The translations under genes were made by a program, and so were the position numbers. From positions 1-64,000 of the forward strand of contig NZ_QRUF01000003.1 of the NCBI RefSeq assembly GCF_003458415.1: 64,000 nt of DNA, in the 5' to 3' direction. Positions within the stretch are counted from its first letter, which is position 1. Each line of letters opens with the position of its first letter. The notes under the pieces are model-generated. The model worked only from the letters and a program-made list of their open reading frames with translations. It searched no databases and had not been told where the DNA came from. Positions 55,633-64,000 of this stretch are shown in pieces. The DNA is from Collinsella sp. AF25-2LB (GTDB lineage Bacteria; Actinomycetota; Coriobacteriia; Coriobacteriales; Coriobacteriaceae).

Positions 55633-56322
55633 CTACTTTTTGTGGTGCAAAAAGCGCGCTATGTCCTCTTCGGTGGGGCTTTTGATGTCAAAACGCAGCG
55701 ACAGCCAGCGCAGCCCCATGGTTACCGCAACGCATACGATCAACGCGGTGATGTTGCTGACGACGCCGCTCATGACAAGGCATACATAGCTCGCCGAGCC
55801 GGCGATGGCTGCGATGGCATAGAAGTTGGTGCGCTGGAAAATTCCCGGTACCACGCCCATAAAACTGTCGCGCAGCATGCCGCCGCCCACCGCGGTGAAA
55901 AAGCCCATCATGATGCACACCGCCGGCGCAAAGCCGTAGACCAGCGCCTTGTCTGCTCCAGTGGCGGCATAGATGCCGACCGAGATGATGTCGAGCAGGG
56001 GAATGAGTTTTTCGGGTTTGTCGACGATTGCCGGGAAAATATAGATGATGGCTGCCGTGGCAATGGAAAGCGGGAGCGCCATCGGCTGGTTGAGGATGTA
56101 GACGTTGCCCACCTGCAGCGTCATATCGCGTAAAAGACCGCCGCCCAAGCCACAGACCACGGCGAGCGCGACCGCGCCCACCAAGTCGAGCTTGTGCTCG
56201 CGTGCGACCAACACGCCCGAGATCGATGCAGCGACAACAGCGAACATCTCGAGCCAAAATGGGATAGCGACCATGGCATCCGTGGCGTGTGAGGTAACAG
56301 TCATAGCGGCGACGACGGGCAA
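55633..56322 (-). CDS. TRIC-type cation channel family protein (UPF0126)
   Basis: The 229-residue protein has seven TM segments made of two repeats with GLGGGLLRDMTL and AVGGGMLRDSFMG, the hallmark of the prokaryotic TRIC/UPF0126 family. It probably conducts K+ or similar. The start is TTG 56322 with AAGGA seven bases ahead; no other start has a site. It is convergent with nothing; a 300-base region follows on the tRNA side. Confidence 0.88.
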   Translation of the reverse strand: MPVVAAMTVTSHATDAMVAIPFWLEMFAVVAASISGVLVAREHKLDLVGAVALAVVCGLGGGLLRDMTLQVGNVYILNQPMALPLSIATAAIIYIFPAIVDKPEKLIPLLDIISVGIYAATGADKALVYGFAPAVCIMMGFFTAVGGGMLRDSFMGVVPGIFQRTNFYAIAAIAGSASYVCLVMSGVVSNITALIVCVAVTMGLRWLSLRFDIKSPTEEDIARFLHHKK

Positions 56323-56545
56323 GATGGGATCCTTTTGGTTGCGGGTTTAGACAATGCCCGTACATAGTACATGGTTGGCGGGCGTGGTGACCCTATTGCT
56401 CGGTAAACGGTCGGGACTGGGAACGGTCATGGGTACCAAACATATACATCAGCCTTCAAAGATGTCGAAAAATGTCGGTTTTGGAGGGTGACGTACATGT
56501 TTGAGATTCAAGGCGAAATCGAAAGCAATGGGGGGCGTGGCTGAA

Positions 56546-56685
56546 TAGGAGGGATGTCCAAATTTTGAGCGGAGCTCAAAATTTATGCGGTCGGCTTGCA
56601 CCGACCGCACTGCGCTAAAAACGCGCCACTGGCGCGTTTTCTTTACGCTCCGCGTCCTGACGGGTTCGAATCCCTCCTCCTCCGC
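56546..56685. repeat. tRNA-tail palindromic element beside tRNA-Ser(CGA)
   Basis: Hairpins AAATTTTGAGCGGAGCTCAA (with the rest of its arm), GCGGTCGG/CCGACCGC and AAAACGCG/CGCGTTTT lead to CGCTCCGCGTCCTGACGGGT and then a 25-base inverted copy (56661-56685) of the tRNA-Ser T-arm and acceptor end (56753-56777). Same order and shared closing block as the Lys and Gly elements. The left end has only a 9-bp match to the tRNA end (56546-56554). 56323-56545 holds no gene. Confidence 0.7.
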
Positions 56686-56711
56686 CGTATTTGCTTGTAA
56701 GGGACTCTAAA

Positions 56712-56741
56712 CAAAAAAAGCCCCCGTTTTCGGGAGCTTTC
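56712..56741 (-). terminator. Terminator of tRNA-Ser(CGA)
   Basis: On the minus strand AGCTCCCG pairs with CGGGGGCT and is followed by seven T. Confidence 0.85.
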
Positions 56742-56751
56742 TCAACCAAAA

Positions 56752-56842
56752 TGGCGGAGGAGGAGGGATTCGAACCCTCGTGACCTTATACAGGCCAAAC
56801 GGTTTTCGAGACCGCCGCATTCAACCACTCTGCCACCCCTCC
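56752..56842 (-). tRNA. tRNA-Ser (anticodon CGA)
   Basis: The 91-nt tRNA has acceptor GGAGGGG pairing with CTCCTCC (one wobble), anticodon loop CTCGAAA, a long variable arm, T-arm GAGGGTTCGAATCCCTC, discriminator G and an encoded CCA. Confidence 0.96.
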
Positions 56843-56854
56843 GCGTGGGGTAAA

Positions 56855-56883
56855 AACAAAGCAGGCTCGAAGGCCTGCTTTGG
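56855..56883 (-). terminator. Terminator of tRNA-Ser(GGA)
   Basis: On the minus strand AAAGCAGGCC and GCCTGCTTT form the stem, followed by GTTTTTAC. This tRNA has a plain terminator and no palindromic element. Confidence 0.85.
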
Positions 56884-56890
56884 AATTAAC

Positions 56891-56981
56891 TGGCGGAGAG
56901 TCAGGGATTTGAACCCTGGAGACGCTTTTGACGCCTACACGATTTCCAATCGTGCTCCTTCGGCCACTCGGACAACTCTCC
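56891..56981 (-). tRNA. tRNA-Ser (anticodon GGA)
   Basis: The 91-nt tRNA has acceptor GGAGAGT/ACTCTCC, anticodon loop TTGGAAA, a long variable arm, T-arm CAGGGTTCAAATCCCTG and an encoded CCA. Confidence 0.96.
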
Positions 56982-56997
56982 GTTAAATGCGAAAGTC

Positions 56998-57025
56998 AGT
57001 ATACACGAGGAATCGCAAAGTGCAA
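56998..57025 (-). promoter_or_regulatory. Promoter of tRNA-Ser(GGA)
   Basis: On the minus strand TTGCAC, a 16-bp spacer and TATACT precede the tRNA by 16 bp. The remainder of 57026-57375 shows no gene or clear signal. Confidence 0.7.
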
Positions 57026-57375
57026 ACAGAAAAGTTGGCATTTTTTAAAACGCTTGGCCGTGCTTGGCGCTGCAGTGGGGCTTGAGGTGCCAAAAAACGG
57101 CTTCCGACCAGCGTGGTTGATCAACTCAATTGTTCAAAAAAGGGTATTCATAAGCGACTTGGCAATGAATTTAAAAATCTTTGGGTGGTGCTGTGGGCCA
57201 CTGGTATGCATTTTGCGACCACAGCCTTGTGCCCGTTGACCTGCGGCTTGGCTCAGCTTGTCCCCACGGCACCGTATCTTGTCAACAGATCCGTCAAGCT
57301 TTTGGTCAGCATTTGGTTGGAATGCGCATGAAACGTCGTGTGAGTATGGGCATATGTGGAGGTCATGAGGTTGTA

Positions 57376-57486
57376 GCTGCATATTCTTGCAGCCTAGGAG
57401 GTTGAAAGATATTATTACCAAGTCTTTTCCTGCTTCAGGCGCACCTTCACGACCTGAAGCCACATTTGCCCAGAGGAGGTGACAAT
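57376..57486 (+). promoter_or_regulatory. 5' leader of the rpsF operon with two hairpins
   Basis: GCTGCA/TGCAGC (57376-57393) and GCTTCAGG/CCTGAAGC (57432-57460) lie directly ahead of the AGGAGGTGA of rpsF. S6 operons in many bacteria are controlled by an S6:S18-binding leader hairpin; I see a hairpin in the right place but not its diagnostic bulge with certainty. Confidence 0.45.
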
Positions 57487-57780
57487 ATGAAGGCTTATGA
57501 ACTGCTGTTCTTTGTTGACCCGTCGCTCGACCCCGAGACTCGTCTCGCTGTTATGAAGCGTATCGATACCACGATCGCTGAGGGCGCTGGCAAGGTCGAC
57601 TCAGTTGACGAGTGGGGCAAGCGCAAGCTCGCCTACGAGATCAACGACCTCACCGATGGTGACTACACCCTCATCAACTTCCACGCAGATCCTACCCAGA
57701 TCGCCGAGCTTGATCGCGTCCTGCGCATCACCGACGCTGTGGTCCGCCACATGATCGTCCGTCGCGACGACCAGGAGTAA
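57487..57780 (+). CDS. rpsF: 30S ribosomal protein S6
   Basis: The 97-residue protein starts MKAYELLFFVDPSLDPETRL behind AGAGGAGGTG, the S6 signature, and contains KLAYEINDLTDGDYTLINF and a DAVVRHMIVRRDD C terminus. A start seven codons upstream lacks support. First gene of rpsF-ssb-rpsR-rplI. Confidence 0.97.
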   Translation: MKAYELLFFVDPSLDPETRLAVMKRIDTTIAEGAGKVDSVDEWGKRKLAYEINDLTDGDYTLINFHADPTQIAELDRVLRITDAVVRHMIVRRDDQE

Positions 57781-57828
57781 GACTGTCGTTTTGGACTGGG
57801 CTTGTGCCCCAAGAGGAAGTAGTGAGTT

Positions 57829-58281
57829 ATGAGCATCAATCGAGTGAACATCACCGGTAACCTCACCCGCGATCCCGAGCTGCGCGCCACCGCCGGCGGA
57901 ACCCAGGTTCTGTCCTTTGGCGTCGCCGTGAACGATCGTCGCCGTAACGCGCAGACTGGCGAGTGGGAGGACTATCCCAACTTTGTCGACTGCACTATGT
58001 TCGGCACCCGCGCCGAGGCCGTGAGCCGTTTCCTGGCAAAGGGAAACAAGGTCGCGATCGAGGGCAAGCTGCGCTACAGCTCTTGGGAGCGCGACGGTCA
58101 GCGCAGGAGCAAGCTTGAGGTCATCGTCGATGAGATCGAGTTTATGAGCTCCCGTGGTGGCCAGGGTGGCTACGATCAGGGCGGTTACGCCCCCGCAGCT
58201 CCCGCGCCCGCAGCACGTCCTGCCGCACCGGTGGCTACGCCGCCCGCGGTCGACGTCTACGATGAGGACATCCCGTTCTAA
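57829..58281 (+). CDS. ssb: Single-stranded DNA-binding protein
   Basis: The 150-residue protein has an OB-fold N-terminal part (SINRVNITGNLTRDPELRAT, EDYPNFVDCTMFG, KLRYSSWERDGQRRSKLEV), a Gly/Ala/Pro-rich linker and the conserved acidic tip ending DEDIPF, which binds partner proteins. It lies between rpsF and rpsR, as usual. Confidence 0.97.
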   Translation: MSINRVNITGNLTRDPELRATAGGTQVLSFGVAVNDRRRNAQTGEWEDYPNFVDCTMFGTRAEAVSRFLAKGNKVAIEGKLRYSSWERDGQRRSKLEVIVDEIEFMSSRGGQGGYDQGGYAPAAPAPAARPAAPVATPPAVDVYDEDIPF

Positions 58282-58353
58282 GGGTTGTTCACCTATTTTT
58301 GAGTGAGAGGCTGCTTCGGTTCGCCGAAGTTGCCAAATGAAAGGTATTTTGAC

Positions 58354-58620
58354 ATGGCTAATGATTTTTCTGCACGTCAGCCGCGTCGTAAGTACTGCCA
58401 GTTCTGCAAGGAGAACACTGAGTTCATCGACTATAAGGACACTCAGCTTCTCCGTAAGTACATGACCGATCGTGGCAAGATCAAGCCCCGTCGCGTCACT
58501 GGCGCTTGCACGCAGCATCAGCATGACATCGCCAACGCCATCAAGCGCGCCCGCGAGATGGCTCTCCTGCCGTACACCGTCCCCGTGGTTTCCTCTCGTG
58601 GCAACCGCGACCGCGGCTAA
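58354..58620 (+). CDS. rpsR: 30S ribosomal protein S18
   Basis: From ATG 58354 (AAAGGT ahead) the protein is 88 residues: [20 protein letters not shown], then [20 protein letters not shown], typical of S18, including zinc-type Cys residues (CQFC, C in ACTQHQ). An upstream in-frame start adds 17 unconserved residues. Confidence 0.96.
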   Translation: MANDFSARQPRRKYCQFCKENTEFIDYKDTQLLRKYMTDRGKIKPRRVTGACTQHQHDIANAIKRAREMALLPYTVPVVSSRGNRDRG

Positions 58621-58635
58621 GAAGGGAGACGCATC

Positions 58636-59175
58636 ATGAAGGTTATTCTTCTCGATGAGATCAAGGGCAAGGGCGGCGAGGGTGACGTCGTAGAGGTCGC
58701 TCAGGGTTACGCTGAGAACTTCCTGTTCCCCAAGAAGCTCGCTGTTGCCGCCACCAAGGGCAACCTCAAGCAGCTTGACGAGCGTCGCAACAACATCGCC
58801 AAGCGCGAGGCCGTCCGTCTGGCTACCGCCAACGAGACCAAGGCTGCCTTCGAGGGCAAGACGGTCACCGTTGACGTCAAGGTCGGCGACGAGGGCATCC
58901 TCTTTGGCTCCGTTACCGCCGCTATGATCGCTGACGCCATCAAGGCTCAGCTCGGTATGGACATCGACCGCAAGCGCGTCGAGCTCGGTAAGCCCATCAA
59001 GGTTGCCGGTGCCCACACCGTTGCCATCTCGCTGTACCGCGAGATCAAGGCCGAGGTTGTCGTTCTCGTCGGCGTTACCGCCGAGGAGCTCGCTGCCGAG
59101 GCTGAGGTCGAGGAGGCCGCTGAGGTCGCCGAGGCCGAGACCGCCGAGGTCGAGACTGAGGCTGCTGCCGAGTAG
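58636..59175 (+). CDS. rplI: 50S ribosomal protein L9 with acidic C-terminal tail
   Basis: The 179-residue protein has the L9 N domain (MKVILLDEIKGKGGEGDVVE, GYAENFLFPKKLAV) and C domain (GILFGSVTAAMIADAIK). L9 usually has about 150 residues; here about 30 Glu/Ala/Val-rich residues (e.g. EAEVEEAAEVAEAETAEVE) are added at the C terminus. Last gene of the operon. Confidence 0.95.
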   Translation: MKVILLDEIKGKGGEGDVVEVAQGYAENFLFPKKLAVAATKGNLKQLDERRNNIAKREAVRLATANETKAAFEGKTVTVDVKVGDEGILFGSVTAAMIADAIKAQLGMDIDRKRVELGKPIKVAGAHTVAISLYREIKAEVVVLVGVTAEELAAEAEVEEAAEVAEAETAEVETEAAAE

Positions 59176-59207
59176 CATTTGCTGCAACGCAACAATCTTG
59201 TTCTAAG

Positions 59208-59239
59208 AAGGGCGCTCTGGGAAACCAGGGCGCCCTTTT
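59208..59239 (+). terminator. Terminator of the rpsF-rplI operon
   Basis: AAGGGCGCTCTGG and CCAGGGCGCCCTT pair around a short loop, followed by a T-rich run. Confidence 0.9.
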
Positions 59240-59401
59240 GTTTTATTTGCGCTGAGTGAGTGTCATGGCGAACGTTGCGTCGAAGTCCTATACACAGGAC
59301 CGTTCATCCGTTTGGTTCGGTGATGATTGGCGGCGCGCGGCGCGTTTTGGGACCGTGGCTGATACTATGGATGCTCGCAAGCGATATGAATGAGGATGCT
59401 C

Positions 59402-60793
59402 ATGGCATACGACGATAGGGAGACCGGGCTGACGGTTGAGGACCGCGGCTCAAAGTTGGGTCTTCCCCAAAACCAAGATGCAGAGGCCAATGTACTGGCC
59501 GCTATGCTGCTATCGCCCGAGGTGGTCGAAGAAGCCCAGGTCGAGCTGCAGCCCGATGACTTCTACCGGCCCATTCACAAGACCATCTATACCGCGATGG
59601 TCGATATGTACAACAGCCGCATTCCCATCGACTCCATCTCGCTGATCGATTACCTGCGAAGCATCAATAAGCTCGATGCCGTGGGCGGCGAAGCGTACAT
59701 TTTGGAGTTGATGGGTCAGACCCTGTCGCTCGTCAACTGGCAGCATCATGCCGCCATCGTTCGCCGCGATTCGATGCTGCGTGAGCTGATCGGCGCCACC
59801 AACGAGATCAACGCGCTGGCATATAACGCCCCCACCGATACCAAAGAGGTTGTCGAGCTGGCCGAGAGTAAGCTGCTCAAGGTCACGGCACGCGAGGTCA
59901 AGTCGAGCTACAAGACGCTGACCGAGTTTATGGTCGAGGCCTATAACGAGGCCGAGGAAGTGTGCCAGGCCGGTGGCCAGGCTGCGGGCGTGCCCACGGG
60001 CTTCCCGTCGCTCGACCGCATGCTCATGGGTTTTCGCGAGGGCCAGCTCATCATCATCGGCGCCCGCCCTGCTGTGGGTAAGACGTCGTTCGCTCTAAAT
60101 CTGGCGCTCAACGCTGCCGCTGCCGGTTATACCGTCGGCTTCTTCTCGCTGGAGATGTCGGGCAAGGAAATTGCCCAGCGCCTGATTTGCGCCTACGCCA
60201 TGATCTCGATCAGTGACTTCCGCATGGGCCGCATTAGCCCCGAGCAGTGGGCCAATATCAACGAGGCCACGCAGACCTTGTCCAAGCTCGATATTCTGAT
60301 TGACGATACGCCTGGCACCACAGTGACCGAGATTCGCGCCAAGAGCCGCCGCATGCTCCACAACAAGGAGAAGGCCATCATCATCCTGGACTACCTGCAG
60401 CTGGTGAGTCCTCCGCCGGGACGCCGCTCCGAGAGCCGTACCGTCGAGGTCTCCGAGATGTCGCGTGGTCTGAAGATCATGGCCAAGGAGCTCAAGATCC
60501 CGCTCATTGCGCTGTCGCAGCTCTCGCGTCAGGTCGAATCCCGTACCGGCAAGCGCCCGCAGCTTTCCGACCTTCGTGAATCGGGCTCCATCGAGCAGGA
60601 CGCCGATATCGTTATGTTCTTGGACCGCTCCGCCGACGAGGCCGAAGCCTCGCGCGACGATCGACCCGACGAGGGCGTTACGCGTATCGTCGTGGCCAAG
60701 AACCGTTCGGGCCCGATCGGCGACGTCGACCTGATGTTCCTGCCGGCATCCACCAAGTTCTATGAGCTTGATGGGGCACATGCCGAGGAGTAG
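59402..60793 (+). CDS. dnaB: Replicative DNA helicase DnaB
   Basis: From ATG 59402 the protein is 463 residues. It has the DnaB N-terminal domain (AEANVLAAMLLSPEVVEEAQ), the linker and the RecA-like C-terminal domain: Walker A GARPAVGKTSFALNLAL, Walker B region IIILDYLQLVS, and ESGSIEQDADIVMFLDR. It unwinds DNA ahead of the fork. Three ATGs are in frame; GAGG is best placed for the third. No intein is seen. Confidence 0.96.
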   Translation: MAYDDRETGLTVEDRGSKLGLPQNQDAEANVLAAMLLSPEVVEEAQVELQPDDFYRPIHKTIYTAMVDMYNSRIPIDSISLIDYLRSINKLDAVGGEAYILELMGQTLSLVNWQHHAAIVRRDSMLRELIGATNEINALAYNAPTDTKEVVELAESKLLKVTAREVKSSYKTLTEFMVEAYNEAEEVCQAGGQAAGVPTGFPSLDRMLMGFREGQLIIIGARPAVGKTSFALNLALNAAAAGYTVGFFSLEMSGKEIAQRLICAYAMISISDFRMGRISPEQWANINEATQTLSKLDILIDDTPGTTVTEIRAKSRRMLHNKEKAIIILDYLQLVSPPPGRRSESRTVEVSEMSRGLKIMAKELKIPLIALSQLSRQVESRTGKRPQLSDLRESGSIEQDADIVMFLDRSADEAEASRDDRPDEGVTRIVVAKNRSGPIGDVDLMFLPASTKFYELDGAHAEE

Positions 60794-60877
60794 GACAGGC
60801 GCCCGTTGCACGGGTATACTGGGAATGTTTTGTGCTTCTGCGTGCCGGCGTGGCGCGTAGACAGTCCATGAATGTAA

Positions 60878-62173
<1,296 letters not shown>

Positions 62174-62195
62174 TCGGGACTATTTGGTTATTGCG

Positions 62196-62240
62196 ATATA
62201 CCCCTTTGCAGCCCAAGCGGGCGGCCGAGGGGTATATTTG
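62196..62240 (+). terminator. Hairpin/terminator between purA and purD
   Basis: ATATACCCCT and AGGGGTATAT form a 10-bp perfect stem with a GC-rich loop of 22 bases, followed by TTTG. It may terminate purA or act as an attenuator for purD. Confidence 0.6.
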
Positions 62241-62291
62241 CTTGCAAAGGGCTCGCGCGGAGCGAGCCATTCATCCATAGAGGAGGCACCC

Positions 62292-63596
62292 TTGAAGGCG
62301 GACACTCAAACCATCGACATCCTGTTGTTGGGCAGCGGCGGCCGCGAGCATGCTTTGGCAGCTAAGCTCGCAGCATCACCGCGCGCCGGCAAGCTCTACA
62401 TTGCGCCGGGTAACGGCGGCACCGCGAGCTGCGGCGAGAACGTTGTTCTCGACGACTGCGATCCTGCGGCCGTGGCGGCGTTTGCGCAGAGCCACGGATG
62501 CGGACTCGTGGTAATTGGCCCCGAGGCTCCGCTCGTGGCGGGCGTGGCCGACGCCGTGCGCGCGGCAGGTATTCCCTGCTTTGGCCCGGGTGCCGAGGGT
62601 GCCCAGATGGAGGGTTCCAAGCTGTTCTCCAAGCAGCTCATGGAGCGTGCGGGCATTCCGACGGCAGCCTATGGTTCGTTTACCGACGAGGCTTCGGCTC
62701 TCGCCTACGTGCGCGAGCAGGGCGCTCCGCTGGTCGTGAAGGCCGACGGCCTTGCCGCGGGCAAGGGCGTTATCGTGGCGACCGAACTTGAGCAGGCCGA
62801 GGAGGCCGTGCGCGAGTGCTTTGGCGGCACCTTTGGCGATGCCGGCAACACCGTGGTTATCGAGGAGATGCTCGTTGGTCCCGAGTGCTCGCTGCTCGCC
62901 TTTACCGACGGCAAGACCGTGCGCCCCATGGCCACCTCGCAGGACCACAAGCGCGCCCTCGAGGGCGACAAGGGCCCCAACACCGGCGGCATGGGCGTCT
63001 ACAGCCCGGTGCCCATCGTGACCGACGAGGAGCACGCCACCATGGTGGCGGTCATGGAGCAGACCGTGGCCGAGCTCGCTGCCGAGGGCATCGACTACCG
63101 CGGCTGCCTGTATGGCGGCTTTATGCTCACGCCTGCCGGCCCCAAGGTGCTGGAGTTCAATGCCCGCTTTGGCGACCCCGAGACGCAGGTCGTGCTGCCG
63201 CGCCTTAAGAACGACCTGGTCGAGGTCATGCTCGCCTGCGCCAACTGCGAGCTCGATCAGATTGAGCTCGACTGGCGTGACGAGTGGGCTGTGGCCGTTG
63301 TCCTGACGAGCGCGGGCTATCCCGGCAGCTACGAGAAGGGCAAGGTCATCACCGGTATCGCCGACGCCGAGGCCATGGAGAACGTGACCGTGTACCACGC
63401 GGGCACCGCCGTGGTGGACGGCCAGCTCGTGACCAATGGTGGCCGCGTGCTTGCCGTGACCGCTCTGGGCGACACGTTCGAGAACGCTCGCAACCTTGCC
63501 TACGAGGCCTGCGAGAAGATTGATTTTGAAGGCAAGACCCTGCGCCACGACATCGGCCTGCGCGCGCTGCGCGGCCGCGACGCCTGGGATGCCTAA
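62292..63596 (+). CDS. purD: Phosphoribosylamine--glycine ligase (GAR synthetase)
   Basis: PurD joins phosphoribosylamine and glycine with ATP. The 434-residue protein has the start [18 protein letters not shown], an ATP-grasp core ([33 protein letters not shown]) and the signature [14 protein letters not shown]. The TTG 62292 has GAGGAGG ahead; the frame runs further upstream across purA's stop, but that part has no ribosome-binding site. Confidence 0.95.
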   Translation: MKADTQTIDILLLGSGGREHALAAKLAASPRAGKLYIAPGNGGTASCGENVVLDDCDPAAVAAFAQSHGCGLVVIGPEAPLVAGVADAVRAAGIPCFGPGAEGAQMEGSKLFSKQLMERAGIPTAAYGSFTDEASALAYVREQGAPLVVKADGLAAGKGVIVATELEQAEEAVRECFGGTFGDAGNTVVIEEMLVGPECSLLAFTDGKTVRPMATSQDHKRALEGDKGPNTGGMGVYSPVPIVTDEEHATMVAVMEQTVAELAAEGIDYRGCLYGGFMLTPAGPKVLEFNARFGDPETQVVLPRLKNDLVEVMLACANCELDQIELDWRDEWAVAVVLTSAGYPGSYEKGKVITGIADAEAMENVTVYHAGTAVVDGQLVTNGGRVLAVTALGDTFENARNLAYEACEKIDFEGKTLRHDIGLRALRGRDAWDA

Positions 63597-63617
63597 AATC
63601 CGAGAGGAATGAGACGG

Positions 63618-64000
63618 ATGGACGAGAAGAACGAAGAGCTCGTGGATGCGCAGATCGTTGAAGAGGGCAGCCGCATGTATGGGCACGCTGAGGGCGAGCC
63701 TGGCGGCGAGGTCGCTGACGAGCCGGCGCTGGTGCTGGGCGACGACGACCCGCACGATGCCGAGCTGCACGAGAAGATTCTTTCGGAGGAGTGCGCCTGG
63801 AAGGGCAAGATCCTCGACGTCCACCGTCTTGAGGTTGAGCTGCCCAACGGTCGCCGCAGCGCCCGCGATATCGTTCGCCATCCGGGTGCGGCGGCCGTTG
63901 TGGCGCTGACCGAGAGTGGCAAGATCGTACTGGTGCGTCAGTACCGCACCGCCATCGACCGCGTGACGGTCGAGATTCCCGCCGGCAAGCTCGATCCAGG
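63618..64000 (+). CDS. NUDIX hydrolase, ADP-ribose pyrophosphatase-like (cut by window end)
   Basis: From ATG 63618 the frame stays open to the last base. After an acidic N-terminal region (about 45 residues), the sequence WKGKILDVHRLEVELPNGRR, VRHPGAAAVVALTES and VLVRQYRTAID leads into VEIPAGKLDPG, the standard entry to the NUDIX box of ADP-ribose pyrophosphatases; the box itself lies beyond the window. It follows purD by 21 bp and is probably in the same operon. Confidence 0.9.
   Translation, partial: MDEKNEELVDAQIVEEGSRMYGHAEGEPGGEVADEPALVLGDDDPHDAELHEKILSEECAWKGKILDVHRLEVELPNGRRSARDIVRHPGAAAVVALTESGKIVLVRQYRTAIDRVTVEIPAGKLDP

Overview
The window looks like about 64 kb of the chromosome of a high-GC actinobacterium, most likely a Collinsella-type coriobacterium. 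That placement is an inference from gene content: paired WYL regulators, LPxTG-type adhesins, PurC/PurB/PurA/PurD, and the general character of the proteins. It is not based on a database match. The window spans the replication origin. Genes left of about 33.1 kb in the core block (rpmH, rnpA, yidD, yidC, jag, rsmG, parA, parB) are on the minus strand. Genes right of it (a GHKL-ATPase gene, dnaA, dnaN, recF, a DciA-like gene, gyrB, gyrA) are on the plus strand, as expected for two forks leaving one origin.

Layout: 0-1.7 kb is an AT-richer segment with a truncated reading frame, a small ORF and a TraX-like gene, ending at tRNA-Lys. 1.7-13.4 kb is a minus-strand block: M29 aminopeptidase, small membrane protein, purC, OmpR-type two-component system, Tat lipoprotein plus TSCPD protein, diguanylate cyclase coupled to a solute-binding protein, purB, tRNA-Gly. 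13.6-17.1 kb is a thioester/SpaA-repeat surface adhesin. 17.1-27.7 kb holds an M28-like membrane peptidase with a huge acidic insertion, a WYL regulator pair, a DinG-type helicase-exonuclease, ddl and rlmN. 27.7-30.7 kb is parB-parA-rsmG with parS sites. 30.8-44.3 kb is the origin block. 44.3-44.9 kb has a very large perfect-armed hairpin and tRNA-Ile/Ala/Ile. 45-48.3 kb has a bifunctional-nuclease-family gene, two small unknowns and typA. 48.8-54.2 kb is a two-gene pilin-like locus without a sortase. 54.4-57 kb has a bactofilin-like membrane protein, a TRIC-type channel and two tRNA-Ser genes. 57.5-64 kb is rpsF-ssb-rpsR-rplI, dnaB, purA, purD and a truncated NUDIX gene.

The features I consider least ordinary are four. 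(i) A family of palindrome-rich elements abuts the 3' ends of tRNA-Lys, tRNA-Gly and tRNA-Ser(CGA); each ends in a copy of T-arm sequence. (ii) A 184-bp inverted repeat with 34-bp perfect arms lies between gyrA and tRNA-Ile. (iii) A GHKL ATPase with a Gln-rich middle and winged-helix-like tail is encoded between the origin repeats and dnaA. (iv) parS-like sites surround parAB, with one more inside dnaA. All functional statements rest on motif recognition by eye; no searches were run.
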